Shown: in pieces, positions 36,344 to 43,456 of the stretch
Numbering within the stretch: the stretch's first letter is position 1
How the letters are laid out: each line of letters begins with the position of its first letter
Source: Marinilabiliales bacterium
Lineage (GTDB): Bacteria; Bacteroidota; Bacteroidia; Bacteroidales; SZUA-534
Direction of reading: 5' to 3'
DNA length: 64,000 nt
NCBI GenBank assembly: GCA_003512955.1
Contig: DOTG01000038.1
Location: 1-64,000, forward strand
Program-made: the position numbers and the translations under genes
The notes under the pieces: model-generated
What the model was told of the DNA's origin: nothing
Database searches by the model: none
The model's input: the letters and a program-made list of their open reading frames with translations, nothing else

Positions 36344-36498
36344 TTTACTTGTTATTTTTCAATTGTCTTGCACAGTTATTTCAGATTCTCATTCATTCGC
36401 TGCAAAATCACATCCGGCCAAACCGAGCTAAAGAATTTCATTACTTTTGATTTGAGTGATTAACCACTTGTTTTGCAATTTTTGGTGTTCTTATAACA

Positions 36499-36697
36499 TT
36501 TTGACAATAGAGTGAAGAGTAGCTTGCTCCTTTATCGGGCTATCCAAAACAACCTTCAGAAGTGGAACTGACAGGTTTTCGATAGCATTGGTTTAACGGT
36601 TTAAAATGGTTATCTTAATAGTTTCGTGGTTAATTAATGCAGGTAAAAAAAGATAAAGGAGCATTAAAACCTTCTGGAGCCCTCCAGAAGGTTTTTT
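36499..36697 (+). ncRNA. Candidate structured non-coding RNA ending in a terminator
   Basis: GCTCCTTTATC at 36526-36536 is a perfect reverse complement of GATAAAGGAGC at 36652-36662, closing a domain of about 137 nt. Inside, GCTATC-C-AAAAC (36539-36550) pairs with GTTTT-C-GATAGC (36575-36586), eleven pairs with one mismatch. That stem encloses a TCAG/CTGA sub-hairpin. GCATT and AATGC (36585-36589, 36636-36640) could add a third helix. Four nucleotides after the closing stem a perfect Rho-independent hairpin with T6 begins. The 5' end is a guess from TTTTG at 36499-36503 and TAGCTTGC at 36520. No known family is recognised; a 6S-like RNA or a recF leader are possibilities. Confidence 0.5.
36666..36697 (+). 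terminator. Intrinsic terminator upstream of recF
   Basis: Arms AAAACCTTCTGGAG (36666-36679) and CTCCAGAAGGTTTT (36682-36695) are perfectly complementary and run into TTTTTT. It ends the candidate RNA and/or the LytTR regulator transcript before recF. Confidence 0.85.
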
Positions 36698-36745
36698 ATT
36701 TTGATGCGGCGGCATTAAAAATCCTAAAATAACTATATTAGCACC

Positions 36746-37876
36746 ATGTACCTCGAAAAACTTACATTGCTGAATTTCAAAAACTACCCCGAACTTGAAG
36801 TGCAATTTTCTTCAAAAATAAATTGTTTTACGGGTAACAACGGGGTTGGAAAAACCAATATTTTAGATGCTATTTATTACTTGTCGTTTTGTAAAAGCTT
36901 TTTGGTCTCCAGCGATTTACTGAATGTGAAGCATCACGAAAAGTTATTTGTTATCAATGGTTCTTACCAGATAGCCGATTCAGTTGATGATATCCATTGC
37001 GGCTTTGAGCAGGGACGGGGCAAGCGGTTCAAGCGTAATAAAAAGGATTATGAACGGTTGGCCGACCATATCGGGTTGATTCCATTGGTGCTCATTTCAC
37101 CCTACGACATCAACCTGATAATCGGAGGCAGCGAGGAACGCAGGAAATTTATGGATGGGATTATTTCGCAGTTCGACAGGCAATATCTTTTCGACCTCCA
37201 GCGATACAACCGGGTTTTGTTACAGCGCAACTACCTGCTCAAACAATTTGGAAAAACCCGGAGCATCGATGAGGAGGTGTTAAGTCTGTATGATGCCGAA
37301 TTGGCTGAAACCTCCAGTTATATTTTTCAGAAGAGAACTCAGTTTGTGACAGATATTAAACCCATTTTCCAGAAGTATTTCACGCACATCACATCAGGAA
37401 AAGAGGAGGTTTCTTTGGGTTACCAATCCTCCTTAATTGAAAATGACTTGCTGACTCTTTTATCTGAGGCCCGGAAAAACGACCTGTCGGCCTTATATAC
37501 CACCGAGGGAATTCATAAGGACGAATTGAACCTATTGCTGGGTGAGCATCCCATCCGGAAGCTGGGTTCGCAGGGGCAGCAAAAATCGTATCTGGTGGCT
37601 TTAAAGTTGGCCCAGTTTGAGTACATCCAAATACAGTGTGGTTTCAAGCCCATCCTTTTGCTCGACGATGTTTTCGACAAACTTGATAGCCAGCGGGTGG
37701 AGCAAATCATCAAACTGGTGGCCCAACATAGTTTTGGGCAGATATTTATTACCGATACCAACCCGGCAAGGATTGGTAATGTGCTGCGCCAGATTGATGG
37801 CGAATATTTTCATTTTCATGTAGAGAATTCCCAGTTAACCCGATTGTATGAAGAGATCGAATACCCAACCGCTTAA
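36746..37876 (+). CDS. recF: DNA replication/repair protein RecF
   Basis: RecF is an SMC-like ATPase that loads RecA at single-strand gaps together with RecOR. The 376-residue protein starts MYLEKLTLLNFKNYPELEV, which is family-typical. Walker A is GNNGVGKT at residues 30-37, the ABC signature-like GSQGQQKS lies near 273, and Walker B ILLLDDVFDKLD is followed by the D-loop. A TATATTAG box only 5 nt before the ATG suggests a leaderless or nearly leaderless transcript. The gene overlaps the next (DciA-like) gene by 29 nt. Unlike many bacteria, no dnaA or dnaN is adjacent. Confidence 0.96.
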   Translation: MYLEKLTLLNFKNYPELEVQFSSKINCFTGNNGVGKTNILDAIYYLSFCKSFLVSSDLLNVKHHEKLFVINGSYQIADSVDDIHCGFEQGRGKRFKRNKKDYERLADHIGLIPLVLISPYDINLIIGGSEERRKFMDGIISQFDRQYLFDLQRYNRVLLQRNYLLKQFGKTRSIDEEVLSLYDAELAETSSYIFQKRTQFVTDIKPIFQKYFTHITSGKEEVSLGYQSSLIENDLLTLLSEARKNDLSALYTTEGIHKDELNLLLGEHPIRKLGSQGQQKSYLVALKLAQFEYIQIQCGFKPILLLDDVFDKLDSQRVEQIIKLVAQHSFGQIFITDTNPARIGNVLRQIDGEYFHFHVENSQLTRLYEEIEYPTA

Positions 37877-38138
37877 AGAGGTTATTCACGAATATATTGA
37901 AGCGCTGAAATTGAGCCAAAAGCTGCATGAAGTCAGCTTGATTTCGTCGTGGGAACGGGTAGTTGGCCGGACTATTGCCCGGGCTACCAAAGATATTTAC
38001 ATCAAAGACCGGAAGCTTTTTGTGATTTTAAATTCATCGGTTATCCGCAGCGAGCTGTCCATGATTAAAATTCCTTTGGCTGAGCGGTTAAACCAAGAGG
38101 TTGGGGCCGATGTGATTGATGAATTGGTATTGCTTTAA
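37848..38138 (+). CDS. DUF721 / DciA-like protein
   Basis: This 96-residue protein has the DUF721 pattern (KLHEVSLISSWERVVGRTIARATKDIYIKDRKLFVILNSS, then RSELSMIKIPLAERLNQEVG). The family includes DciA, the ancestral loader or operator of replicative helicase DnaB. The ATG lies inside recF (29-nt overlap), a common recF-DUF721 arrangement in Bacteroidota that implies translational coupling. Its short length corresponds to the core domain alone without an extended C-terminal tail. Confidence 0.88.
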   Translation: MKRSNTQPLKEVIHEYIEALKLSQKLHEVSLISSWERVVGRTIARATKDIYIKDRKLFVILNSSVIRSELSMIKIPLAERLNQEVGADVIDELVLL

Positions 38139-38195
38139 AATCAACCGCTTACCTTTCTGATTGAAACAGATCACACAAGATTGTGGTAAAATACC

Positions 38196-38237
38196 TATTC
38201 CAAAATATCAGCACTGCGGTTCGCAGATTTTGGAATA
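38196..38237. repeat. Nested inverted repeat
   Basis: Outer arms TATTCCAAAAT (38196-38206) and ATTTTGGAATA (38227-38237) are perfect. Directly inside, CTGCG-GTT-CGCAG (38214-38226) forms a second hairpin, leaving a 7-nt bulge on the left side. There is no T-run, so it is unlikely to be a plain terminator, although it lies between the convergent DciA-like and CDF genes. Confidence 0.65.
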
Positions 38238-38302
38238 ACCAGAAAATTGAAAGCGACTCTTTTGAATAAAACCCACGATTACCCAAAAACCTGTATGGCT
38301 CA

Positions 38303-39214
38303 TTATGCTTGAATGACCTTCTCGGTACCATTGCAGCATCCATAACCAATTTGCAATGTTGTGTGCACCATGTGAAACTTTTCTTTCAGTAATAGCTCAA
38401 TCTGGTTTTTTACCTTCATCATTTCATCCAAACGGATGTTATTTTTCAGGTTGATGTGAGCCTCAAAATGTGTCTGAGCATCGTTTAGTTTCCAAATATG
38501 GATATGGTGGATGTTTTCCACCTCGTCCACCATTTCCAGTTCATACTTAATTTCTTCAATATCTACACCATCGGGCGACGACTGCATCAAAATCTCCACA
38601 GTCTCTTTAATAACATCCCATGTGTGGTAAATAATATACAGGCTCACAAAAACAGTAATCATAGGGTCGATCCAATACCAACCGATTTGCCACATTACAA
38701 TTCCACCAACAATTACAGCCACCGATGAAAGTGTATCGCCCAACAGATGCAGGTAGGCTGCTTTTATATTGAGGCTATGTTCACGATCTTTCTTTAAAAG
38801 AAGCATCGATACCAAATTAGCCAACAAACCAAACACGGCTACTGAAAGCATAATCCCGCTCTGTATGGGTTCAGGCGACATGAAGCGCTTGTATGCTTCA
38901 TAAAGCAGGAACAGGCAAATGGCAATCAAAACGGCACCGTTAAACATTGCAGCTAAAATCTCAATACGCTTATACCCGAACGTTTTTTTCGCATCGGGTT
39001 TCTTTTCACTTACTTTCCCCGCCAAATAGGCAATAAACAGAGCCGTAGTATCACCCAGATTATGAAAGGCATCGGAAAGCAACGACAGGCTGTTTGAAAC
39101 CACTCCCCCCACAATTTGAACCAAGGTAATTGATAAATTTAACAACGTAACCACCAATAACCCTTTACCTTTCGGGTTATGGTGCAGATGATGTTGATGT
39201 TCGTGATGTGACAT
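38303..39214 (-). CDS. Cation diffusion facilitator metal exporter (CzcD/ZitB-like)
   Basis: CDF proteins export Zn, Co, Cd or similar ions in exchange for protons. The 303-residue protein starts with a His-rich segment (MSHHEHQHHLHHN) and has six transmembrane helices. The metal-site motifs are SDAFHNLGD in TM2 and HLLGDTLSS in TM5 (the HD-HD pattern of Zn transporters). A regulatory C-terminal cytoplasmic domain (about 215-290) contains VENIHHIHIWKLND and HMVHTTLQIGYGCC. It is complete, in contrast to the second CDF gene near the right end. It is monocistronic; no metal-responsive regulator is adjacent. Confidence 0.94.
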   Translation of the reverse strand: MSHHEHQHHLHHNPKGKGLLVVTLLNLSITLVQIVGGVVSNSLSLLSDAFHNLGDTTALFIAYLAGKVSEKKPDAKKTFGYKRIEILAAMFNGAVLIAICLFLLYEAYKRFMSPEPIQSGIMLSVAVFGLLANLVSMLLLKKDREHSLNIKAAYLHLLGDTLSSVAVIVGGIVMWQIGWYWIDPMITVFVSLYIIYHTWDVIKETVEILMQSSPDGVDIEEIKYELEMVDEVENIHHIHIWKLNDAQTHFEAHINLKNNIRLDEMMKVKNQIELLLKEKFHMVHTTLQIGYGCCNGTEKVIQA

Positions 39215-39479
39215 GATGTTTAATTATTCAATACTTTTAACATCCAAGAAGATGTAAAGTTCAGTCCGATTTTGAAAGACACATTGGATTTTCAATTTCT
39301 TGCCGCACCGCGACTTCAGACTTTTGGTATTTTAAAAATACAGTACATTAAATATATCGCCTATTTTATATCAGAAAGCACATGAATGTATCTGTTTTTT
39401 TATCATTTTCTGTTACCTTTTCAAAACTCAATGCTCCATTGTGTAAATTACAATTGTTAAACTTTAAAATAAAAAAACT

Positions 39480-39848
39480 ATGGAACAGTCAGAAACATTG
39501 ATTCCAATATTTGGGATGTTAACCGCGGTAATCATTAACTTAGGGCTTTTTACAGCCATTGTGCTGGCCATTTATTACAGTGTGAAAGCACAGAACAAAG
39601 AGCGGATGGCCTTGATTGAAAAAGGAGTTGATATTTCGGAAATTTACCGGAAAAAGGAAACAAAACACGGGTTTTTTAAATTCGGCGTGGTTTTAATGGG
39701 CATAGGTTTAGGTTTGGTATTTGGTGTATTGTTAAGTCAATTCAATGCCATTCCACCTGTAGTAGCCTATTTTGCTGGAATTCTTTTCTTTGGCGGTACC
39801 GGGGTTTTGTTGGCTAATTATCTGGCAGCAAAAAAATCTTCCAACTAG
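39480..39848 (+). CDS. DUF6249-like membrane protein
   Basis: The 122-residue protein has an N-terminal transmembrane helix (about 10-33), a basic cytoplasmic segment (KAQNKERMALIEKGVDISEIYRKKE) and two further helices (about 64-84 and 91-113). The segment ERMALIEKGVD is typical of DUF6249-type membrane proteins that precede ECF sigma genes in Bacteroidota. The next ORF, an ECF sigma factor, starts 3 nt after its stop, so the three genes form one operon. The function is unknown. Confidence 0.8.
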   Translation: MEQSETLIPIFGMLTAVIINLGLFTAIVLAIYYSVKAQNKERMALIEKGVDISEIYRKKETKHGFFKFGVVLMGIGLGLVFGVLLSQFNAIPPVVAYFAGILFFGGTGVLLANYLAAKKSSN

Positions 39849-39851
39849 TTT

Positions 39852-40409
39852 ATGGATAACCATTATGTAAAGCGGGTTACAGAGGGCGATACTGAAGCTT
39901 TCCGGTTTCTGGTTGAAAAATACCAGAACCGGGCGCTCTCAACCGCTTACAGAGTGATAAAAGACCGGGATTTGGCCGAAGATATTGTGCAGGAATCCTT
40001 TATAAAAGCCTACAAAAATCTGAGGACTTTCCGGGGCGATGCCTCTTTTGCAACCTGGTTTTTACGCATTGTAGTGAATGAATCGATACGGCACATCCGC
40101 CGAAAGAAGCTGGAGACAGCTTATACCCAGGAAACCCTTTCAATCAACGAAGTGGAGATGAACAATAGTCTCAAAACCATGAAAGAAAAGGAACAACGCC
40201 GATTTATCGATAAAGCCATGCATCAACTGCCACCCCGCGAGGCGTTGGTACTCCAGCTTTTCTACATCGACGATTTAAGCCTCAAGGAGATGGAAGAGGT
40301 GATGGAATTAAAAGCAGATCACCTGAAAGTATTGTTACATAGGGCCCGCAAGAGTATCTTCACCATCTTGCAAACAGAATTGAAACACGAATTAATTTCA
40401 TTGTTATGA
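39852..40409 (+). CDS. ECF-type RNA polymerase sigma factor
   Basis: The 185-residue protein has sigma region 2 (residues about 15-85: FRFLVEKYQNRALSTAYRVI, DRDLAEDIVQESFIKAYKNL, FATWFLRIVVNESIRHIRRK). Region 4 lies at about 125-175 (LPPREALVLQLFYIDDLSLKEMEEVMEL, then HLKVLLHRARKSIF). It lacks regions 1 and 3, as ECF factors do. It is sandwiched between a membrane protein gene (3 nt upstream) and a small membrane protein gene whose ATG overlaps its TGA. This arrangement suggests an envelope-responsive sigma/anti-sigma module. Its regulon cannot be told from the sequence. Confidence 0.95.
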   Translation: MDNHYVKRVTEGDTEAFRFLVEKYQNRALSTAYRVIKDRDLAEDIVQESFIKAYKNLRTFRGDASFATWFLRIVVNESIRHIRRKKLETAYTQETLSINEVEMNNSLKTMKEKEQRRFIDKAMHQLPPREALVLQLFYIDDLSLKEMEEVMELKADHLKVLLHRARKSIFTILQTELKHELISLL

Positions 40410-40771
40410 ACCGACTGGAAGATAAAGAATTGGCATTGCTCCTGAAAAAATCCTCACAACCCAAAGTGTCTGTGAAATTGAGCAACTCCATCATGAATCA
40501 GATTCACCAACTGGAAGATCGCAAGTCCCTGTTTCAAAAGTACATCCGCCGTTCCTGGATTTTTATCTCGCTGGCTTGCATCCTTTCGTTAAAAGTAGTA
40601 GGCTCGTTTTCAGTAATTCAGGCATTATTTGCCGTTTGGTTAAACTCAATATTACCAGGAGCTTACGATGTCCTCAGTTATCTTGTAATTACTTTAATTG
40701 CCGGGCTGCTGCTGTTTGAACTGAACCTGCTGGCCACCCACCATTTTGCCAAAATCCAAAAGGCAGTTTAG
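40406..40771 (+). CDS. Small membrane protein, putative anti-sigma factor
   Basis: The 121-residue protein has a cytoplasmic N-terminus of about 50 residues (MNRLEDKELALLLKKSSQPK...) and two transmembrane helices (about 50-70 and 90-112), the second with a C-terminal His/Lys tail. It has no zinc-binding HxxxCxxC anti-sigma (ZAS) motif. The assignment rests on position: its ATG overlaps the TGA of the ECF sigma gene (ATGA), the classic arrangement of sigma with its membrane-bound antagonist. An alternative is a structural membrane protein that only shares the operon. Confidence 0.6.
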   Translation: MNRLEDKELALLLKKSSQPKVSVKLSNSIMNQIHQLEDRKSLFQKYIRRSWIFISLACILSLKVVGSFSVIQALFAVWLNSILPGAYDVLSYLVITLIAGLLLFELNLLATHHFAKIQKAV

Positions 40772-40811
40772 CTTTTTATACCCACTTTTCCGGTTTTTTA
40801 GCAAGATCGGT

Positions 40812-40819
40812 TATCTTTG
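40812..40819 (+). promoter_or_regulatory. TAnnTTTG -7 box of the DHH phosphoesterase gene
   Basis: TATCTTTG matches the -7 consensus exactly and lies 20 nt before the proposed TTG start at 40840. It supports initiation there rather than upstream. Confidence 0.5.
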
Positions 40820-40839
40820 CTTTTTTAATACCGATACAA

Positions 40840-41874
40840 TTGGAAAAGATTACTGATGAATTTATAAGTGGTGCACGGCAAGCCATTCATGAAGCCCACA
40901 AAGTTGTCATACTTACACATAAAAACCCCGATGGTGACGCGTTGGGTTCCGGATTGGCCTTTTTTCATTTCTTTAAAAACCTTGGAAAAGAAGTTACTTT
41001 TATTGCCCCGAACCAATTGCCTGTTTACCTTCTTTGGATGCCAGGCATTTCAGATGTTTTGGTTTACGAAACACGTAAAGATCAGGGAAAAGAAATTATC
41101 CGCGCTGCCGAGTTATTCGTAATGGTTGACTTTAACCACCGCAGCCGGCTGTCGGAAGTTGGCGATGTGGTTATCCCACACAAAGTCCCCAAAATACTGA
41201 TCGACCACCACCCCTACCCCGAGGATATTGCCACATTTATTTACAGCCGTACCTCATCAAGTTCCACTGCCGAAATGGTGTTCGAGTTTATTGAAAAACT
41301 TTTTGGCGAAGATGCCGTGACAAAGTCAGTTGCCGAATGCCTGTATGTAGGTATCATGACCGACACCGGGTCGTTCAGCTACAACTCGTCGGAACCTTTA
41401 ACCTTTGCCATCGTGGGCAAGCTATTAAAAAAAGGGGTGGACAAAGACTCCATTACCGATAAAGTCTATAACAACTTCTCGGAACACAGGCTCCGTTTGC
41501 TGGGGCATTCCATGAACGGACGCATGCGGGTGGTACCGGAATACCAAACAGCTTATATCTTCTTAACAAAAAAAGATTTAGACGATTACCACCATGAACC
41601 CGGCGACACGGAAGGTTTCGTGAATTTTCCGCTTTCTATCAGGGGAGTGGTTTTTTCAGCCATTTTTATTGAAAAAGAGGGATATACCAAATGTTCGTTC
41701 CGTTCAAAAGGCAGCTTCCCTGCAAACCTGGTAGCCAAAGAACATTTTGGTGGCGGAGGCCACATGAATGCTGCCGGGGGTGAATGTAAAATGCCGCTCG
41801 AAGATAGCCTGAAAAAATTCGAAAGCATTCTTTCTCAATACAAAACCTATTTAAACCCGCCCGATCATGAATAA
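40840..41874 (+). CDS. DHH-family phosphoesterase (NrnA-like)
   Basis: DHH/DHHA1 proteins of the NrnA type degrade short oligoribonucleotides, 3'-phosphoadenosine 5'-phosphate or linear cyclic-dinucleotide products. The 344-residue protein contains the metal-binding motifs THKNPDGDALGSGLA, VDFNHRSRLSE and LIDHHPYP (Asp122-His123-His124). A C-terminal DHHA1 domain carries GGGGHMNAAGGE. No ATG exists in frame near the N-terminus. TTG at 40840 is the most plausible start because family members begin about 20 residues before the first motif and a promoter box lies just upstream. It overlaps the FKBP lipoprotein gene by 8 nt. Confidence 0.92.
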   Translation: MEKITDEFISGARQAIHEAHKVVILTHKNPDGDALGSGLAFFHFFKNLGKEVTFIAPNQLPVYLLWMPGISDVLVYETRKDQGKEIIRAAELFVMVDFNHRSRLSEVGDVVIPHKVPKILIDHHPYPEDIATFIYSRTSSSSTAEMVFEFIEKLFGEDAVTKSVAECLYVGIMTDTGSFSYNSSEPLTFAIVGKLLKKGVDKDSITDKVYNNFSEHRLRLLGHSMNGRMRVVPEYQTAYIFLTKKDLDDYHHEPGDTEGFVNFPLSIRGVVFSAIFIEKEGYTKCSFRSKGSFPANLVAKEHFGGGGHMNAAGGECKMPLEDSLKKFESILSQYKTYLNPPDHE

Positions 41875-42403
41875 AACCCAATTCCTTTGCATCAGTTTTT
41901 TATTCATTTGGTTGGCAGTTCCCTCCTGTTCCAGCCGTTCAAAAAAAATATCGCAACAGGAAAATAAAATATTTAAAGAAAATCTGGTAAAAGCCAACAA
42001 GGGATTGGTTGAAATAGATCAGGAACGGATTGACGCGTTTGCAAAAAGGCATCAATGGAATATGCAGGTGACCCAAACCGGGCTATGGTACCAAATAATT
42101 GATTCAACACAAAATGAAAAAGCCTCAACCGGAAAAGTGGCACACCTGAAATATCAGGTCAGTTTGTTAGACGGAACCTTATGCTACACCTCCGATAGTT
42201 TAGGGATTATGCGCTTCCGGATCGGTCAGGGAGGGGTTGAATCGGGGCTGGAACAAGCCATTTTACTTATGAAAATAGGTGAAAAAGGCAGATTCATCCT
42301 GCCGCCACACATGGCTCACGGGCTTTTAGGCGATGATAATAAAATTCCTCCCCGCTCCATTATTGTTTATAATGCAGAATTGCTTAATTTAACGGACAAT
42401 TAA
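41867..42403 (+). CDS. FKBP-type peptidyl-prolyl isomerase lipoprotein (GldI-like)
   Basis: A lipoprotein signal (MNKTQFLCISFLFIWLAVPSC) precedes a linker and an FKBP domain (about residues 75-175: TGLWYQIIDS, GKVAHLKYQVSLLDGTLCYTS, GGVESGLEQAILLMKIGEKGRFILPPHMAHGL, then IPPRSIIVYNAELL). Flavobacterial GldI, a gliding/T9SS-associated lipoprotein, has the same size and architecture and, as I recall, lies next to a DHH phosphoesterase gene, as here. The T9SS cargo elsewhere in the window makes a role in surface-protein folding plausible, but the name is tentative. It overlaps the upstream gene by 8 nt. Confidence 0.85.
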   Translation: MNKTQFLCISFLFIWLAVPSCSSRSKKISQQENKIFKENLVKANKGLVEIDQERIDAFAKRHQWNMQVTQTGLWYQIIDSTQNEKASTGKVAHLKYQVSLLDGTLCYTSDSLGIMRFRIGQGGVESGLEQAILLMKIGEKGRFILPPHMAHGLLGDDNKIPPRSIIVYNAELLNLTDN

Positions 42404-42417
42404 TTTCGGATTTTCAG

Positions 42418-43332
42418 ATGAGGAATTTTTCGATCCTGGTGTTCAGTATTTTGGTTGTTGCATCGTGCCAATGGTTCAACAAATACCCGGGTTTTACCAA
42501 AACCAAAAGCGGGATGTATTACCAGCTCCATAAAATGGGTGAAGAGATAAAACCGCCAAAAGCCAGCGACTATGTGACCGCTGACATCGTGTATGCTACC
42601 ACTAACGACTCGGTGTTTTTTAAAGGACACCGGACTTTTCAATTAACCGTACCTGAATTTAAAGGTGCCATCGACGAATGCTTTTTAATGCTCTCACAAG
42701 GAGATAGCGCTACATTTATAATAGATGCAGAGAAATTCTTTACCCGTACCCTACAGTCAAGAATGCCCAGATTCATTAAAAAGGGCGATAAATTAAAGGT
42801 GGGGCTCAAGATTGACGAAATACGGACCCAGGAACAATACGCCAGCGACAAAGCAGAATTCCTAAAATGGATTGAAGACTTTGGCGAATACGAAAAATTG
42901 ATTTTAGGCCGCTTCATCCAGGAGGAAAAGGTGAATGTGGCTCCCACCGAAAGCGGCATGTTTTTCATCTCGGTCAGGCAAGGAACAGGCAAGCCGGTTG
43001 AAATGGGCGATTTGGTATTGGTACATTACGAGGGCAAGTTCCTCAACGGAAGGTTCTTCGATTCCACCACCAAGCGGAACCAGCCTTTCGAGTTTGTTTA
43101 TGGTTCCGAGATGCAGGTAATTCCCGGGCTTGAAGAGGCCATTGGCCGGATGCGCGAAGGCGAAAAAGCTGTGGTTATTCTTCCCTCCGATTTGGCTTGG
43201 GGCGAAAAAGGCTCTTCCACAGGGATCATCCCCCCATTTACATCAGTAATTTACGAAGTGGAACTGTTAAAAGCCGAATCGCGCAGTTTTGATTATCCCG
43301 AAACGGATGTATTGCAACCAGAGGAGAATTAA
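42418..43332 (+). CDS. Two-domain FKBP-type isomerase lipoprotein
   Basis: MRNFSILVFSILVVASC is a lipoprotein signal (Cys17). The N-terminal half (about 25-150) is a degenerate FKBP-like domain (SGMYYQLHKMGE, FKGAIDECFLMLSQGDSATFII). The C-terminal half (about 185-290) is a full FKBP domain with GDLVLVHYEGKFLNGRFFDS, GLEEAIGRMREGEKAVVILP, WGEKGSSTGIIPPFTSVIYEVELL. It follows the GldI-like gene by 14 nt, so the DHH gene and both FKBP genes probably form one operon of periplasmic folding factors. Only the second domain is expected to be catalytic. Confidence 0.9.
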   Translation: MRNFSILVFSILVVASCQWFNKYPGFTKTKSGMYYQLHKMGEEIKPPKASDYVTADIVYATTNDSVFFKGHRTFQLTVPEFKGAIDECFLMLSQGDSATFIIDAEKFFTRTLQSRMPRFIKKGDKLKVGLKIDEIRTQEQYASDKAEFLKWIEDFGEYEKLILGRFIQEEKVNVAPTESGMFFISVRQGTGKPVEMGDLVLVHYEGKFLNGRFFDSTTKRNQPFEFVYGSEMQVIPGLEEAIGRMREGEKAVVILPSDLAWGEKGSSTGIIPPFTSVIYEVELLKAESRSFDYPETDVLQPEEN

Positions 43333-43351
43333 CCTTCAGTTTTGTTGCTGG

Positions 43352-43393
43352 TTTCTAGTCTCTGATTTCTAATCTCTAGTTTCTGGTTTTGTG
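43352..43393. repeat. Three degenerate 14-bp tandem units
   Basis: TTTCTAGTCTCTGA, TTTCTAATCTCTAG and TTTCTGGTTTTGTG follow one another without gaps between convergent genes. The pyrimidine-rich motif looks like a short decayed tandem repeat. Confidence 0.5.
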
Positions 43394-43456
43394 TCTAAAA
43401 ATTCACCTATCTATTGAAAAAAAGATATGTGGAATTGCTTGGGTAATCATGAGTGT

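Larger units (their letters stand above)
36344..36745. other. 402-bp intergenic region upstream of recF
   Basis: The first 150 bp show nothing distinctive. The second half holds the candidate structured RNA (36499-36697) with its terminator, followed by a possible leaderless recF promoter (TATATTAG at 36734-36741). No protein-coding ORF is credible. Confidence 0.6.

Noticed and set aside
36499..36697. SRP RNA, RNase P RNA or tmRNA identity for the structured region
   Set aside because: The conserved SRP tetraloop core, RNase P P4 elements and the tmRNA tRNA-like ends are not present, and the size does not suit RNase P or tmRNA.
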